Notes under the pieces: model-generated
The model's input: the letters and a program-made list of their open reading frames with translations, nothing else
Told to the model about the DNA's origin: nothing
Database searches by the model: none
Made by a program: the position numbers and the translations under genes
In this document: positions 23,515 to 32,360 of the stretch, piece after piece
Numbering within the stretch: the first letter of the stretch is position 1
Layout: each line of letters starts with the position of its first letter
DNA from: a bacterium
Lineage (GTDB): Bacteria > Ratteibacteria > UBA8468 > B48-G9 > JAFGKM01
Reading direction: 5' to 3'
Assembly: GCA_035370465.1 (NCBI GenBank)
Contig: DAOOVW010000007.1
Span: 1 to 49,487, forward strand
Length of the DNA stretch: 49,487 nucleotides

Positions 23515-23837
23515 TGGGAATTAAAATAAGAAAAAATGATTTTGTTTGTGTAATAAAAGGTAATGATAGAGGGAAAAAAGGGAGAGTAATAAAAGTTTTT
23601 CCAGAAGAGGAAAGAGTTCTTGTTGAAGGTGTGAATTTTGTAAAAAAACATACAAGACCAAGGTCCGTTGATATGCAGGGAGGAATAATTCAAATTGAAA
23701 AACCAATATCAATTTCAAATATCCGATATTTCTGCTTAAAATGTGGAAAAGCAGTAGGACTTGGTATTAAGAAACTATCTGATGGTACAAAAGTGAGATA
23801 TTGTAAAAAATGTAATGAGATTGTTGAGGAGAAATGA
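23514..23837 (+). CDS. rplX: Ribosomal protein L24, zinc-ribbon type
   Basis: A 107-residue early assembly protein. The KOW part (IRKNDFVCVIKGNDRGKKGR) starts at residue 5, followed by GVNFVKKHTRP and GGIIQIEKPISISNI. The C-terminus carries two CxxC pairs (C74/C77 and C97/C100), a zinc-ribbon form found in many but not all bacteria. It overlaps rplE by 4 nt. Confidence 0.96.
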   Translation: MGIKIRKNDFVCVIKGNDRGKKGRVIKVFPEEERVLVEGVNFVKKHTRPRSVDMQGGIIQIEKPISISNIRYFCLKCGKAVGLGIKKLSDGTKVRYCKKCNEIVEEK

Positions 23838-24382
23838 TGGAACCGAGATTAAAAGAAAAATATAAAGAAGTTGTGATTAACCATATGATGGAAAAGTTTA
23901 ATTATAAAAATAAGATGCAGGTTCCGCGATTGGAAAAAATAGTAATAAACATTGGAATTGGAAAAGATAATAAAGATACAAAAGCAATTGAATCAGCGGA
24001 AAAGGAATTATCTCTTATAACAGGGCAAAAACCAGTTATAACAAAAGCAAAAACTTCAATAGCAGCATTTAATTTAAGAAAGGGAGATATATGTGGATTA
24101 ATGGTAACTTTAAGGGGAAAAAGAATGTGGGAATTTCTTGATAGAACGATTGTTGCTGCACTCCCGAGAGTTAGGGACTTTAATGGGCTGCCAGTAAATT
24201 CTACTGACGGAAGGGGCAGTTATACAATCGGGATAAAAGAACATGTTATTTTTCCTGAAATTGATTATAACACTATTTATAAAATTAGAGGGATGAATAT
24301 TACATTGGTTACAAATGCGAAAACACCTGAAGAAACACTTGAATTGTTAAGGGAAATCGGATTACCAATAAGGAGGGAATGA
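23834..24382 (+). CDS. rplE: Ribosomal protein L5
   Basis: A 182-residue protein that binds 5S rRNA and the P-site tRNA elbow. Conserved stretches are RLEKIVINIGIGKDNKDTKA, ITGQKPVITKAKTSIAAFNL, DRTIVAALPRVRDFNGLP and GIKEHVIFPEIDYN. Two adjacent ATGs (23834 and 23837) follow GAGGAG; the second has the better spacing. AGGAGGG at its end serves rpsN. Confidence 0.96.
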   Translation: MMEPRLKEKYKEVVINHMMEKFNYKNKMQVPRLEKIVINIGIGKDNKDTKAIESAEKELSLITGQKPVITKAKTSIAAFNLRKGDICGLMVTLRGKRMWEFLDRTIVAALPRVRDFNGLPVNSTDGRGSYTIGIKEHVIFPEIDYNTIYKIRGMNITLVTNAKTPEETLELLREIGLPIRRE

Positions 24383-24383
24383 A

Positions 24384-24569
24384 TTGGCAAGAAAAGCATT
24401 AATTGAAAAGTCAAATAGAGAACCAAAATTTAAAGTGAGGGGCAAAAATAGGTGTTTTAGATGTGGCAGGGCAAGAGGATATTATAGAAAATTTGGAATT
24501 TGTCGACTTTGTTTTAGAGAGTTAGCATCAAAAGGAGAAATTCCAGGGGTAAAAAAAGCAAGTTGGTGA
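24384..24569 (+). CDS. rpsN: Ribosomal protein S14, zinc type
   Basis: A 61-residue S14 of the short zinc-binding form, with cysteines at 24, 27, 40 and 43 (CFRCG and CRLCF). It starts at TTG 24384, 5 nt after AGGAGGG, giving ARKALIEKSNREPKFKVR as in the family. It ends GEIPGVKKASW, the standard C-terminus. Confidence 0.96.
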   Translation: MARKALIEKSNREPKFKVRGKNRCFRCGRARGYYRKFGICRLCFRELASKGEIPGVKKASW

Positions 24570-24606
24570 GGTGTATATTCATCCAATTTTTAGGAGAGGT
24601 GGAAAA

Positions 24607-25008
24607 ATGACAGTTACGGACCCAATAGCAGATATGATAACAAGAATTAGAAATGGTAATTTGAATTATAAGAGATCGGTTGATATTCCTTTTAGTAAAA
24701 TGAAAGAAAAAATTGCTATTGTCTTGAAGGAAGAAGGATTTATTAAAAATTATGAGATAATAGAAATTGAAAATAAAAAAGTAATAAGGATTTATCTTAT
24801 GTATTATCCAGATAGGAAAAGAGTTATTACTGAGATAAAAAGAGTAAGTAAGCCGGGTGCAAGAGTATACATAAAGAAAGAAAATACAAATAAAGTAATA
24901 AAAAATGGATTTGGAATGGCTGTTTTGACAACATCAAAAGGAATTATTAGTGATAAAAAAGCAAGGGAAATAGGAATTGGTGGAGAAATTTTATTTACAA
25001 TATGGTGA
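24607..25008 (+). CDS. rpsH: Ribosomal protein S8
   Basis: A 133-residue central-domain 30S protein. The ATG at 24607 follows an AGGAGAGGTGG site (24592-24602) and gives the expected MTVTDPIADMITRIRNGN. A longer reading from 24571 would add twelve non-family residues. The C-terminal signature GFGMAVLTTSKGIISDKKAR and GGEILFTIW are present. Confidence 0.96.
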   Translation: MTVTDPIADMITRIRNGNLNYKRSVDIPFSKMKEKIAIVLKEEGFIKNYEIIEIENKKVIRIYLMYYPDRKRVITEIKRVSKPGARVYIKKENTNKVIKNGFGMAVLTTSKGIISDKKAREIGIGGEILFTIW

Positions 25009-25017
25009 GGGGTAAAA

Positions 25018-25587
25018 ATGGCAAGATTAGGTAAAAGACCTGTTGAAATACCAGAGGGAGTAAAAGGAAAGGTAGAAAATAATAGAATTATAATTGAAGG
25101 TCCAAAAGGGAAATTAGAAAAGGAAGTATTGTCCTATCTAAAAGTTGAAATTATTGATAACAATAAAATATTTGTAAAAAATATAATTCCAGAAGAGAAT
25201 AGGAAGTTATATAAAAAGGGTGGGGAGTTTCAGGGATTAATGAGAAGTTTAATTAAAAATATGGTTGTTGGAGTCAAAGATGGATATGAGAAAGTTCTTG
25301 AAATTCATGGAGTTGGTTATAAAGGAGAGGTAAAAGAAAAAAAACTTGTTTTAACACTTGGATTTTCTCATCCTATTGAGATTGATATACCATTTGATGT
25401 TTCAGTTGAAGTTGCAAGAAATACAGTAATTTTTGTAAGAGGTATAGATAAACAAAGAGTTTCAAGTTTTGCAGCAATAGTTAAAAAAATCGCTCCACCA
25501 GAACCGTATAAAGGAAAAGGAATAAGATATAGAGGAGAATATGTAAGACATAAAGCAGGTAAGGCTGCTGTGGGAACAGGACAATGA
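25018..25587 (+). CDS. rplF: Ribosomal protein L6
   Basis: A 189-residue protein near the factor-binding site. It has GKRPVEIPEGVKGKVENNRI at the start, LMRSLIKNMVVGVKDGYEK, GYKGEVKEKKLVLTLGFSHP, and the C-terminal signature PPEPYKGKGIRYRGEYVRHK. The stop overlaps the rplR ATG by 4 nt. Confidence 0.97.
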   Translation: MARLGKRPVEIPEGVKGKVENNRIIIEGPKGKLEKEVLSYLKVEIIDNNKIFVKNIIPEENRKLYKKGGEFQGLMRSLIKNMVVGVKDGYEKVLEIHGVGYKGEVKEKKLVLTLGFSHPIEIDIPFDVSVEVARNTVIFVRGIDKQRVSSFAAIVKKIAPPEPYKGKGIRYRGEYVRHKAGKAAVGTGQ

Positions 25588-25964
25588 AAATAAAAAAAGA
25601 AGAAAAAAGAAAGAGAAAGCATTTGAAGGTAAGAAGAAAGGTGAAAGGAAATTGGGAAAGATTACGACTTGTGGTCTTCAGAAGTCAGAAGCATATTTAT
25701 GCTTCTTTTGTTAATGATGATGAAACACCATGTAAGGTTCTAGCGACTGTTTCAACATTATCGGAGGGATTTAAAAAATATTCAGAAGGGAAAAATATTA
25801 AGACATGGACAAAGGATGCAGCAGGAATTGTTGGGCAGTTAGTAGCAGAAAAAGCAAAAGAAATTGGTATTGAAAAAATTACCTTTGATAGAGGTGGATA
25901 CAAATATACTGGAAGATTAAAGGTTTTAGCAGAATCAGCAAGAAAAGGAGGTCTAAAATTTTGA
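25584..25964 (+). CDS. rplR: Ribosomal protein L18
   Basis: A 126-residue 5S rRNA-binding protein. It shows RLRLVVFRSQKHIYASFVND in the centre, then IVGQLVAEKAKEIGIEKITF and DRGGYKYTGRLKVLAESARK, ending GGLKF as in the family. It overlaps rpsE by 4 nt, with an AGGAGG site inside the end of the gene. Confidence 0.96.
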   Translation: MKIKKEEKRKRKHLKVRRKVKGNWERLRLVVFRSQKHIYASFVNDDETPCKVLATVSTLSEGFKKYSEGKNIKTWTKDAAGIVGQLVAEKAKEIGIEKITFDRGGYKYTGRLKVLAESARKGGLKF

Positions 25965-26443
25965 AAGAAAATGAAATAACCCAGCAGGAGAATGAAAAAC
26001 AAGCAGTTATTGAAATAAGAAGAGTTACAAAAGTTACAAAAGGTGGAAAGAATTTGAATTTCAGAGCAGTTGTTGTTGTTGGAGATGGTAAAGGGAAATG
26101 TGGATATGGTATTGGGAAAGCAGTTGAGGTTCCTGATGCAATAAAAAAGGGAGTTGATAAAGCACGAAAAAATATGATTGAAATTCCAATTGTGAACACA
26201 ACAATACCTCATGATATAACTGCAAAAAGTTCATCTTCTATTGTTATATTAAAACCAGCAGTTAAAGGGCATGGTATGGTTGCAGGTAGAACAATGAGGG
26301 CAATATTTGAAGTTATAGGAATAAAAGATATAACAAGCAAATGTTTAGGGTCTACAAATGCATTAAATGTTCTTTCAGCAACTATAAAGGCATTGAGTCA
26401 GTTAAAGAAGAAAAAAGAGGATAAAAAAAATGAAACTGAATGA
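25961..26443 (+). CDS. rpsE: Ribosomal protein S5
   Basis: A 160-residue protein at the mRNA entry and decoding region. The start is TTG at 25961 after GGAGGT. The core is intact: VTKVTKGGKNLNFRAVVVVG, GYGIGKAVEVPDAIKKG, VKGHGMVAGRTMRAIFEVIG and KCLGSTNALNVLSAT. The gene for L30 (rpmD) normally follows but is absent; rplO begins 14 nt before this stop. Confidence 0.96.
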   Translation: MKENEITQQENEKQAVIEIRRVTKVTKGGKNLNFRAVVVVGDGKGKCGYGIGKAVEVPDAIKKGVDKARKNMIEIPIVNTTIPHDITAKSSSSIVILKPAVKGHGMVAGRTMRAIFEVIGIKDITSKCLGSTNALNVLSATIKALSQLKKKKEDKKNETE

Positions 26444-26885
26444 GTTAAAGGTACCTTATGGAGCAAAAAAGAAGAGAAAGCGGGTTGGAAGAGGGGATGC
26501 TTCTGGACATGGAGGGACTTCTACCAAGGGACATAAGGGACATAAAGCAAGGAGTGGATATACGCGTTCTTTTAATTTTGAAGGTGGACAAATGCCATTG
26601 GTAAGGAGATTACCAAAAAGAGGTTTTACACATTTAAAAGAAAAAATAGTTGAAATTGTTAAAATTGAAGAACTTGAAAATAAGTTCAATGATGGAGAAA
26701 ATGTTGATGTTGAATTATTAAAAAAAGAAAAATTAGTAAAAAAAGGTGAATTTGTTAAAATTCTTGGTAATGGTAAATTAACAAAAAAAATAAATGTTTC
26801 TGCCAATGCTTTTTCAAAAAAAGCAAAAGAAAAAATTGAAAATGTTGGTGGTAAAACAATTTTACTGGAAAAAATTAAAAAATGA
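26430..26885 (+). CDS. rplO: Ribosomal protein L15
   Basis: A 151-residue protein that helps late 50S assembly. The N-terminus is typical: RKRVGRGDASGHGGTSTKGH and GHKARSGYTRSFNFEGGQMP, then LVRRLPKRGF. The C-terminal domain has KVNVSANAFSKKAKE-like residues. It overlaps rpsE by 14 nt and secY by 4 nt. Confidence 0.95.
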   Translation: MKLNELKVPYGAKKKRKRVGRGDASGHGGTSTKGHKGHKARSGYTRSFNFEGGQMPLVRRLPKRGFTHLKEKIVEIVKIEELENKFNDGENVDVELLKKEKLVKKGEFVKILGNGKLTKKINVSANAFSKKAKEKIENVGGKTILLEKIKK

Positions 26886-28195
26886 TAGATGCGTTTAAAG
26901 ATACATTTAAAATTGCTGATTTAAGAAGAAAAATAGGGATTACAATTTTTTTAATAAGTGTATATCGTTTAGGTTGTTATATTCCCTCTCCCGGTATAAA
27001 TGGACAGGCTCTTGCAAGTTTTTTTGAAAATTTTCCAAATACTCTTTTTCAATTAGTTGACCTTTTTGCAGGGGGAGCATTAAGAAATGCAACAATTTTT
27101 GCGTTAGGAATAATGCCTTACATAAGTATTTCTATTATACTTGAACTTCTTTCCTCTATAATCCCATATTTTGAAAATCTTGTGAGAGGTGGAGTTGAAG
27201 GAAGAAGAAAACTTACTCAATTAACAAGAATAGGTACAGTAATTTTATGTTTATTTCAGGGTTTTGCAATAAGTTTATGGCTTGAAAATCCAGAGCATTT
27301 TGCTGGATATGTAATTGTTCCAAATCCTGGATGGACTTTTAAAATTGTTACAATGCTAACTTTAACAGCAGGAACTATTTTTTTAATGTATTTGGGAGAA
27401 CAAATAACAGAAAAGGGAGTTGGTAATGGTATATCATTAATAATAACAGCCAGCATTCTTTCAGAAATGCCTATTGCAGTACATAGAATTGCACAACTTG
27501 TTTCTGCTGGTGAAATAAGTTTATTTGTTGTTCTTCTATTGATTGTTTTGATTTTTATTGTAGTTGCTGCTGCTATTATTGTAAATGAAAGTGAAAGGAG
27601 AATACCAATTCAATATGCAAAAAGAGTTGTTGGCAGAAAGGTTTATGGGGGACAATCAACTTATTTACCTATAAAGTTAAACCAGGGAGGAGTTATTCCT
27701 TTAATTTTTGCAATCTCAATTTTAACTTTTCCTGCAACAATTTTAACTTTTTCTGAAAATAAAGTTATACAAAAAGTTGCTGCATATTTATCACCAAGTT
27801 CAGGACCAGGGATGTTTCTTTATATTGTTTTGATAATTTTCTTCTGTTATTTTTATGCAAGTATAATTTTCAGTCCAGACCGTGTTGCAGAGGACTTACA
27901 AAAATATGGCGGATATATTCAGGGTATAAGACCTGGAAAATCAACTGCTCTTTATCTTGAAAGAATTCTAAATAGAATAACTTTACCTGGTGCTTTGATG
28001 CTTGCGGCTATTGCTATATTTCCATATATAATTATGAGTGCTTACAAAAAAATTCCATATATAGTTGCACATATTTTTGGTGGTATTGGTCTTTTAATTG
28101 TTGTTTCTGTTTTACTTGAAACAATCCGACAGATTGAGTCTCATCTTCTTTTAAGACATTATCAGGGATTTATTAAAAAGGAAGGAATAAGATGA
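26882..28195 (+). CDS. secY: Preprotein translocase subunit SecY
   Basis: The 437-residue protein-conducting channel. About ten hydrophobic spans are visible. Signatures are YRLGCYIPSPGINGQAL after the first cytoplasmic helix, FAGGALRNATIFALGIMPYI, NGISLIITASIL, the cytoplasmic loop RRIPIQYAKRVVGRKVYGGQ, LPIKLNQGGVIPLIFAISIL, and FCYFYASIIFSPDRVAEDLQ. The length is normal. It overlaps rplO and adk by 4 nt each; its partner SecE is at 3420. Confidence 0.97.
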   Translation: MIDAFKDTFKIADLRRKIGITIFLISVYRLGCYIPSPGINGQALASFFENFPNTLFQLVDLFAGGALRNATIFALGIMPYISISIILELLSSIIPYFENLVRGGVEGRRKLTQLTRIGTVILCLFQGFAISLWLENPEHFAGYVIVPNPGWTFKIVTMLTLTAGTIFLMYLGEQITEKGVGNGISLIITASILSEMPIAVHRIAQLVSAGEISLFVVLLLIVLIFIVVAAAIIVNESERRIPIQYAKRVVGRKVYGGQSTYLPIKLNQGGVIPLIFAISILTFPATILTFSENKVIQKVAAYLSPSSGPGMFLYIVLIIFFCYFYASIIFSPDRVAEDLQKYGGYIQGIRPGKSTALYLERILNRITLPGALMLAAIAIFPYIIMSAYKKIPYIVAHIFGGIGLLIVVSVLLETIRQIESHLLLRHYQGFIKKEGIR

Positions 28196-28833
28196 AGAAA
28201 ATCTTGATACTTTTAGGGCCCCCAGGAGCAGGAAAAGGGACTGTTGGAAGAAATATAAGTTCTTTTTATAATTTGCCTTTAATTTCTTCTGGTGACCTAT
28301 TGAGAGACAATGTGAAAAACCATACTCAACTTGGTGAAAAGGCATATTTTTATATTAAAAAAGGGGAACTTGTTCCTGACGAAATTGTTGAGGATATTAT
28401 TAAAGAAAGGATAGGACATGAAGATTGTAAAAATGGATTTATTCTTGATGGTTTTCCGAGAACTTTAAAACAGGCAGAGGATTTAAATAAAATACTTATG
28501 AATAATAATAAAGTAATTGTTATTTATCTTTCTGCCTCTGATCATTTTTTAATTAATCGGCTTTCTAATAGAAGAATTTGTGAAAAATGTGGATATATTT
28601 ACCATCTTATAAATTTACCACCAAAAAAAGATGGTATTTGTGATAAATGTGGAGGAAGATTAATTCAAAGAGAAGATGATAAATCAGAAGTGGTAAAGAA
28701 TAGACTAGATGTTTATCATAGTTATACTGGACCAATTATTGACTATTACAAGAAAAATGGCAATTTCTATGAAATTTCTGGCGAAGGGGAACTTGAAGAT
28801 ACATTAAGCGAAATAAAAAGGATTTTAAAATGA
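28192..28833 (+). CDS. adk: Adenylate kinase, zinc-type lid
   Basis: A 213-residue enzyme converting ATP + AMP to two ADP. The P-loop GPPGAGKG is at 9-16, the AMP-binding part has SSGDLLRDN, and GFILDGFPRT is at 82-91. The LID domain carries four cysteines (130, 133, 150, 153) for zinc, as in the long Gram-positive-type enzyme. Position between secY and map is the common arrangement in spc operons. Confidence 0.97.
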   Translation: MKKILILLGPPGAGKGTVGRNISSFYNLPLISSGDLLRDNVKNHTQLGEKAYFYIKKGELVPDEIVEDIIKERIGHEDCKNGFILDGFPRTLKQAEDLNKILMNNNKVIVIYLSASDHFLINRLSNRRICEKCGYIYHLINLPPKKDGICDKCGGRLIQREDDKSEVVKNRLDVYHSYTGPIIDYYKKNGNFYEISGEGELEDTLSEIKRILK

Positions 28834-29570
28834 TAGTTCAAACATCTGATGAAATAGAAAAAGTAAAAAAAGCATGTGTAATAGTAAGAGAAATTTTAGA
28901 AGGAATAAGCGAAATTATAAAGCCAGGAATAAGTACATATGATATTGATGAACTTGCCTATGAGATGATGAAAAAAAGGGAAGTTGTACCTGCCTTTAAG
29001 GACTATGGAGGATTTCCTGCAAATATTTGTGTTTCAATTAATGAAGAGGTTGTGCATGGAATTCCTAAAAAGGAGAGAATATTGAAAGAAGGAGATATTG
29101 TTTCAGTTGATATTGGGGTAATTTATGATGGATTTTATGGTGATTGTGCAGATACATTTCCTGTTGGAGAGATAAAGCAGATACATAAAAAACTAATTGA
29201 TGTTACTAAAAAAGCATTTTATATTGGAGTGGATTACATAAAAGATGGAGTAATGACAGGTGATATAGGGAATTCAATTCAGCAATTTGTTGAAAGTAAT
29301 GGGTTTTCAGTTGTAAAGGCGTTCGCTGGACACGGTATTGGTAAAAAATTACATGATTTCCCTGAATTAGCAAATTTTGGGAATAAGGGCGAAGGAGAAA
29401 TTTTGAAAGATGGTATGGTTATATGTATTGAGCCAATGGTTAATGAAGGTACATGGAAAGTGAAAATTCTTGATGATGGATGGACTGCTATAACTTCTGA
29501 TAGAAAATATTCTGCTCATTATGAAAATGAAGTTCTTGTAAGAAAAGAAAAAGGAGAAATTTTAAGTTAA
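28830..29570 (+). CDS. map: Methionine aminopeptidase, type I
   Basis: A 246-residue metalloenzyme that removes the initiator methionine from nascent proteins. The metal ligands are visible in IGVIYDGFYGDCADTF (two aspartates), GHGIGKKLHDFPE (histidine), CIEPMVNEG and ENEVLV (glutamates); the substrate histidine is in VVHGIPK. There is no N-terminal SH3 or zinc extension. It overlaps adk by 4 nt and directly adjoins infA. Confidence 0.96.
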   Translation: MIVQTSDEIEKVKKACVIVREILEGISEIIKPGISTYDIDELAYEMMKKREVVPAFKDYGGFPANICVSINEEVVHGIPKKERILKEGDIVSVDIGVIYDGFYGDCADTFPVGEIKQIHKKLIDVTKKAFYIGVDYIKDGVMTGDIGNSIQQFVESNGFSVVKAFAGHGIGKKLHDFPELANFGNKGEGEILKDGMVICIEPMVNEGTWKVKILDDGWTAITSDRKYSAHYENEVLVRKEKGEILS

Positions 29571-29786
29571 ATGAATAAAGAGGAAAAAATAAGATTAAAA
29601 GGAGAAATAATAAATGCTTTACCGGGAACTACATTTGAGGTAAAATTAGAAAATGGCCATAAGGTTTTTGCTCATCTTGCAGGAAAGATGAGAATGCATT
29701 ATATAAAAATAATACCGGGTGATGAAGTTTTAGTTGAAATTTCACCTTATGATTTAACAAAAGGTAGAATAATAAAAAGATATTAA
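29571..29786 (+). CDS. infA: Translation initiation factor IF-1
   Basis: A 71-residue OB-fold protein that occupies the ribosomal A site during initiation. It shows KGEIINALPGTTFEVKLENG, HLAGKMRMHYIKIIPGDEV and SPYDLTKGRIIKRY. It starts right after the map stop with a GGAG-like site inside map. Confidence 0.97.
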   Translation: MNKEEKIRLKGEIINALPGTTFEVKLENGHKVFAHLAGKMRMHYIKIIPGDEVLVEISPYDLTKGRIIKRY

Positions 29787-29799
29787 AGGAGTTAAGGAA

Positions 29800-29925
29800 A
29801 TGAAAGTAAGAGCATCAGTGAAGAAAATATGCCCTAAATGTAAAATAATAAGAAGAAAAGGAATTGTAAGGGTTATTTGTACGAATCCTCAGGATGGACC
29901 TAAACATAAACAGAAACAAGGATGA
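29800..29925 (+). CDS. rpmJ: Ribosomal protein L36, zinc type with spacing change
   Basis: A 41-residue protein, MKVRASVKKICPKCK at the start, with zinc ligands C11, C14, C27 and H35. The usual spacing between the third cysteine and the histidine is four residues (as in CKNPRH); here TNPQDGPK makes it seven. The rest, including the ending KHKQKQG, is typical. A GGAG site precedes the ATG and rpsM follows after 8 nt. Confidence 0.93.
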   Translation: MKVRASVKKICPKCKIIRRKGIVRVICTNPQDGPKHKQKQG

Positions 29926-29933
29926 GGTGAAAT

Positions 29934-30347
29934 ATGGCAAGAATACTTGGGGTTGAAATCCCTGATAATAAGAAAATTGAAATTTCTTTAACTTATATTT
30001 ATGGAATTGGTAAGCCCACAGCAAAAAAAATTTTGTCAGATACAGGTGTTTCTCCCGAAAAAAGAGTTAAAGAGCTGACTGATGAAGAATTAAGCAAAAT
30101 AACAAATTATATCCAGAGAAATTTTAAAGTTGAAGGTGATTTAAAAAAAGAAATTTCTGAAAATATTAGAAGATTAGTAGAAATAAATTCTTATAGAGGT
30201 TTCAGACATAAACGTTCCTTACCCGTAAGGGGGCAAAGAACAAGAACTAATGCGAGAACACGAAAAGGTCCAAGAAAAACAGTTGGAATAGTTAGAGATA
30301 AAACAGCAAGGAAAGCAATGAGACAGGAAAAAGGAAAGGAAGAATAA
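29934..30347 (+). CDS. rpsM: Ribosomal protein S13
   Basis: A 137-residue protein of the 30S head contacting P-site tRNA. It begins MARILGVEIPDNKKIEISLT, has YIYGIGKPTAKKIL, then SYRGFRHKRSLPVRGQRTRT and NARTRKGPRKTV. The tail beyond that is somewhat longer than in many species. It is the first of the alpha-operon genes. Confidence 0.97.
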   Translation: MARILGVEIPDNKKIEISLTYIYGIGKPTAKKILSDTGVSPEKRVKELTDEELSKITNYIQRNFKVEGDLKKEISENIRRLVEINSYRGFRHKRSLPVRGQRTRTNARTRKGPRKTVGIVRDKTARKAMRQEKGKEE

Positions 30348-30348
30348 T

Positions 30349-30741
30349 ATGGCTGCGAGAAAATATGTAAAAAAGAGAAAAAAAAGGGTATCTATTGAAA
30401 GAGGAATTGTACATATAAAGGCAACTTTTAATAATACAATAGTTACTCTAACGGATCTTGAAGGGAAAGTTTTGTTATGGGCAAGTGCAGGGAGTATTGG
30501 TTTTAAAGGAACAAGAAAAGGAACACCTTTTGCTGCTCAACTTGTGAGTGAAAATGTTGCCAAAAGAGCAATAAACATGTTTAATATGAAAGAAGTATCT
30601 GTTTTTGTTAAAGGACCTGGCCCTGGAAGGGAAACAGCAATAAGGGCATTACAATCAACTGGCTTAAATGTTGTTTCAATAAAAGATGTAACCCCGATAC
30701 CACATGATGGTTGTCGACCACCGAAAAGAAGGAGAGTATAA
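30349..30741 (+). CDS. rpsK: Ribosomal protein S11
   Basis: A 130-residue platform protein. It shows GIVHIKATFNNTIVTLTDLE, ASAGSIGFKGTRKGTPFAAQ, VFVKGPGPGRETAIRALQ and ends in DVTPIPHDGCRPPKRRRV, the family's usual C-terminus. Its stop TAA shares a base with the rpsD ATG. Confidence 0.97.
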   Translation: MAARKYVKKRKKRVSIERGIVHIKATFNNTIVTLTDLEGKVLLWASAGSIGFKGTRKGTPFAAQLVSENVAKRAINMFNMKEVSVFVKGPGPGRETAIRALQSTGLNVVSIKDVTPIPHDGCRPPKRRRV

Positions 30742-31361
30742 TGGCGAAAGTTGTTGAAACAGATTGTAAAGTTTGTAGAAAATATGGAATAAAGTTATAT
30801 TTAAAAGGCATAAGGTGTGAATCGGATAAATGTGCAATAGACCCCAGAAGAAAGAATATAAGATTAATAAAGAGTAAAAAGACATCAGAATATGGGCATC
30901 AATTAAGAGAAAAAAACAAGGTAAAGATATACTATGGAGTAAGAGAAAGACAATTTAGAAGATATTTTGAAATGGCAAAGAAACAAAAGGGTGTTACTGG
31001 TGAAAATTTACTCCAACTTCTTGAAAGACGTCTTGATAATGTTGTTTATAGGGCAAATTTTGTCTCTTCGAGAAAACAAGCAAAACAAATTATTTCTCAT
31101 GGTGCAGTTATAATCAATGGGAGAAAAGCAGATAGGGATGGATATATTGTAAAAGAAGGGGAAGAAATAAAAATTAAAACAAATATTAAATACATAGAAA
31201 AAGTTAAAGAAAATATTGATATTTTTAAACATAGACAGATTCCAACATGGATGAAAGTTAACAATGAAAATTATTCAATAGAAATTGTAAGATATCCAAC
31301 ACGGGAAGAAGTTTCTATACCTGTGGATGAGCAACTCATTATCAACCTTTATTCAAAATAA
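30741..31361 (+). CDS. rpsD: Ribosomal protein S4, zinc type
   Basis: A 206-residue primary 16S-binding protein. The ATG at 30741 follows AAGGAGAG and overlaps the rpsK stop; the longer reading from 30711 is not family-like. The N-terminus has cysteines 9, 12, 26 and 31 (zinc form). The S4 RNA-binding domain shows LERRLDNVVYRANFVSSRKQ and KQIISHGAVIINGRK. Confidence 0.96.
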   Translation: MAKVVETDCKVCRKYGIKLYLKGIRCESDKCAIDPRRKNIRLIKSKKTSEYGHQLREKNKVKIYYGVRERQFRRYFEMAKKQKGVTGENLLQLLERRLDNVVYRANFVSSRKQAKQIISHGAVIINGRKADRDGYIVKEGEEIKIKTNIKYIEKVKENIDIFKHRQIPTWMKVNNENYSIEIVRYPTREEVSIPVDEQLIINLYSK

Positions 31362-31379
31362 AAAATGTGAGGTGTAAAT

Positions 31380-32360
31380 ATGAAAGAATTTTTGTTTCCC
31401 AGTAGTTTTATTTGGGATGAAGATACATACAGAGAGAATTATGGAATTATTGAAATTCAACCGCTTGAAAGAGGTTATGGAGTCACCTTAGGTAATTTGT
31501 ACAGAAGAATTCTTCTTTCTTCAATCCCTGGGATATCAATAACATCTCTGAAAATTGATGGTGTTATGCATGAGTTTTCAACAATTGAAGGGGTAAAAGA
31601 AGATGTAGTTGAAATAGTTATGAATTTGAAAAATGTTGCTTTAAAACCAGTTATATCTGAATTTCCTCATAAAGTCGAAATTGAAATAGAGGGAAAAGAT
31701 GAAATAGTAGCAGGGGATTTAATACCCGATGGTTCCGCATATGTAATAAATAGTGGTTTGCATATTGCTACGGTTGACCCGACTAAGAAATACAAAATGG
31801 AAATAGAAATAACTAATGGTTTTGGCTATTTACCTGTTGAAAAAATGAAACTTATGATTTCTACTCCTCCAATTGGTACAATTTTAATAGATGGAATTTA
31901 TTCTCCTATTAGGAAAGTATCTTTTCATATTGAAAATATAATGGTAGGCCAATCAGTTGATTATGAAAAACTTGTTCTTGAAATAGGAACAACTGGTGCA
32001 ATTACTCCGAAAGATGCAGTTAGTTATGCAACAGACCTTATTCTTAGTCATCTAAATTTAATAAAAGATAAGCAGACAATTGGAAGGAAAGAAGTAAAAA
32101 AAGAAGAAGTTGGCAAGATAGACCTTGATATTCCAATAAGTGACTTAAAACTTTCAACAAGAGTTATTAATGCTTTAACAGGTAAAAATATTAAAACAAT
32201 TAGGGACCTTATAAATACTCCAAGGGAAAAATTAGAAGAACTAAAAAATTTAGGTAAAAAATCCATTAAAGAAATAGAAAATATTTTGAAAAAAAGGGAC
32301 ATTAAACTCTTAACATTAAAAGAATTAGCAGAAAAACAAGAGGAAGAAGATGAGACATAA
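31380..32360 (+). CDS. rpoA: RNA polymerase alpha subunit
   Basis: A 326-residue subunit whose N-terminal domain dimerises to nucleate assembly of beta and beta', here one chain. It shows PLERGYGVTLGNLYRRILLS, SIPGISITSLKIDGVMHEFS and EIGTTGAITPKDAV. The C-terminal domain (from about 255) has LSTRVINALTGKNIKTIRDL and NLGKKSIKEIENIL, including the arginine used for UP-element DNA. It overlaps rplQ by 11 nt. Confidence 0.97.
   Translation: MKEFLFPSSFIWDEDTYRENYGIIEIQPLERGYGVTLGNLYRRILLSSIPGISITSLKIDGVMHEFSTIEGVKEDVVEIVMNLKNVALKPVISEFPHKVEIEIEGKDEIVAGDLIPDGSAYVINSGLHIATVDPTKKYKMEIEITNGFGYLPVEKMKLMISTPPIGTILIDGIYSPIRKVSFHIENIMVGQSVDYEKLVLEIGTTGAITPKDAVSYATDLILSHLNLIKDKQTIGRKEVKKEEVGKIDLDIPISDLKLSTRVINALTGKNIKTIRDLINTPREKLEELKNLGKKSIKEIENILKKRDIKLLTLKELAEKQEEEDET

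Noticed and set aside
25697..26212. 171-codon minus-strand frame across rplR and rpsE
   Set aside because: It lies opposite two well-conserved ribosomal genes and shows no recognisable motifs.
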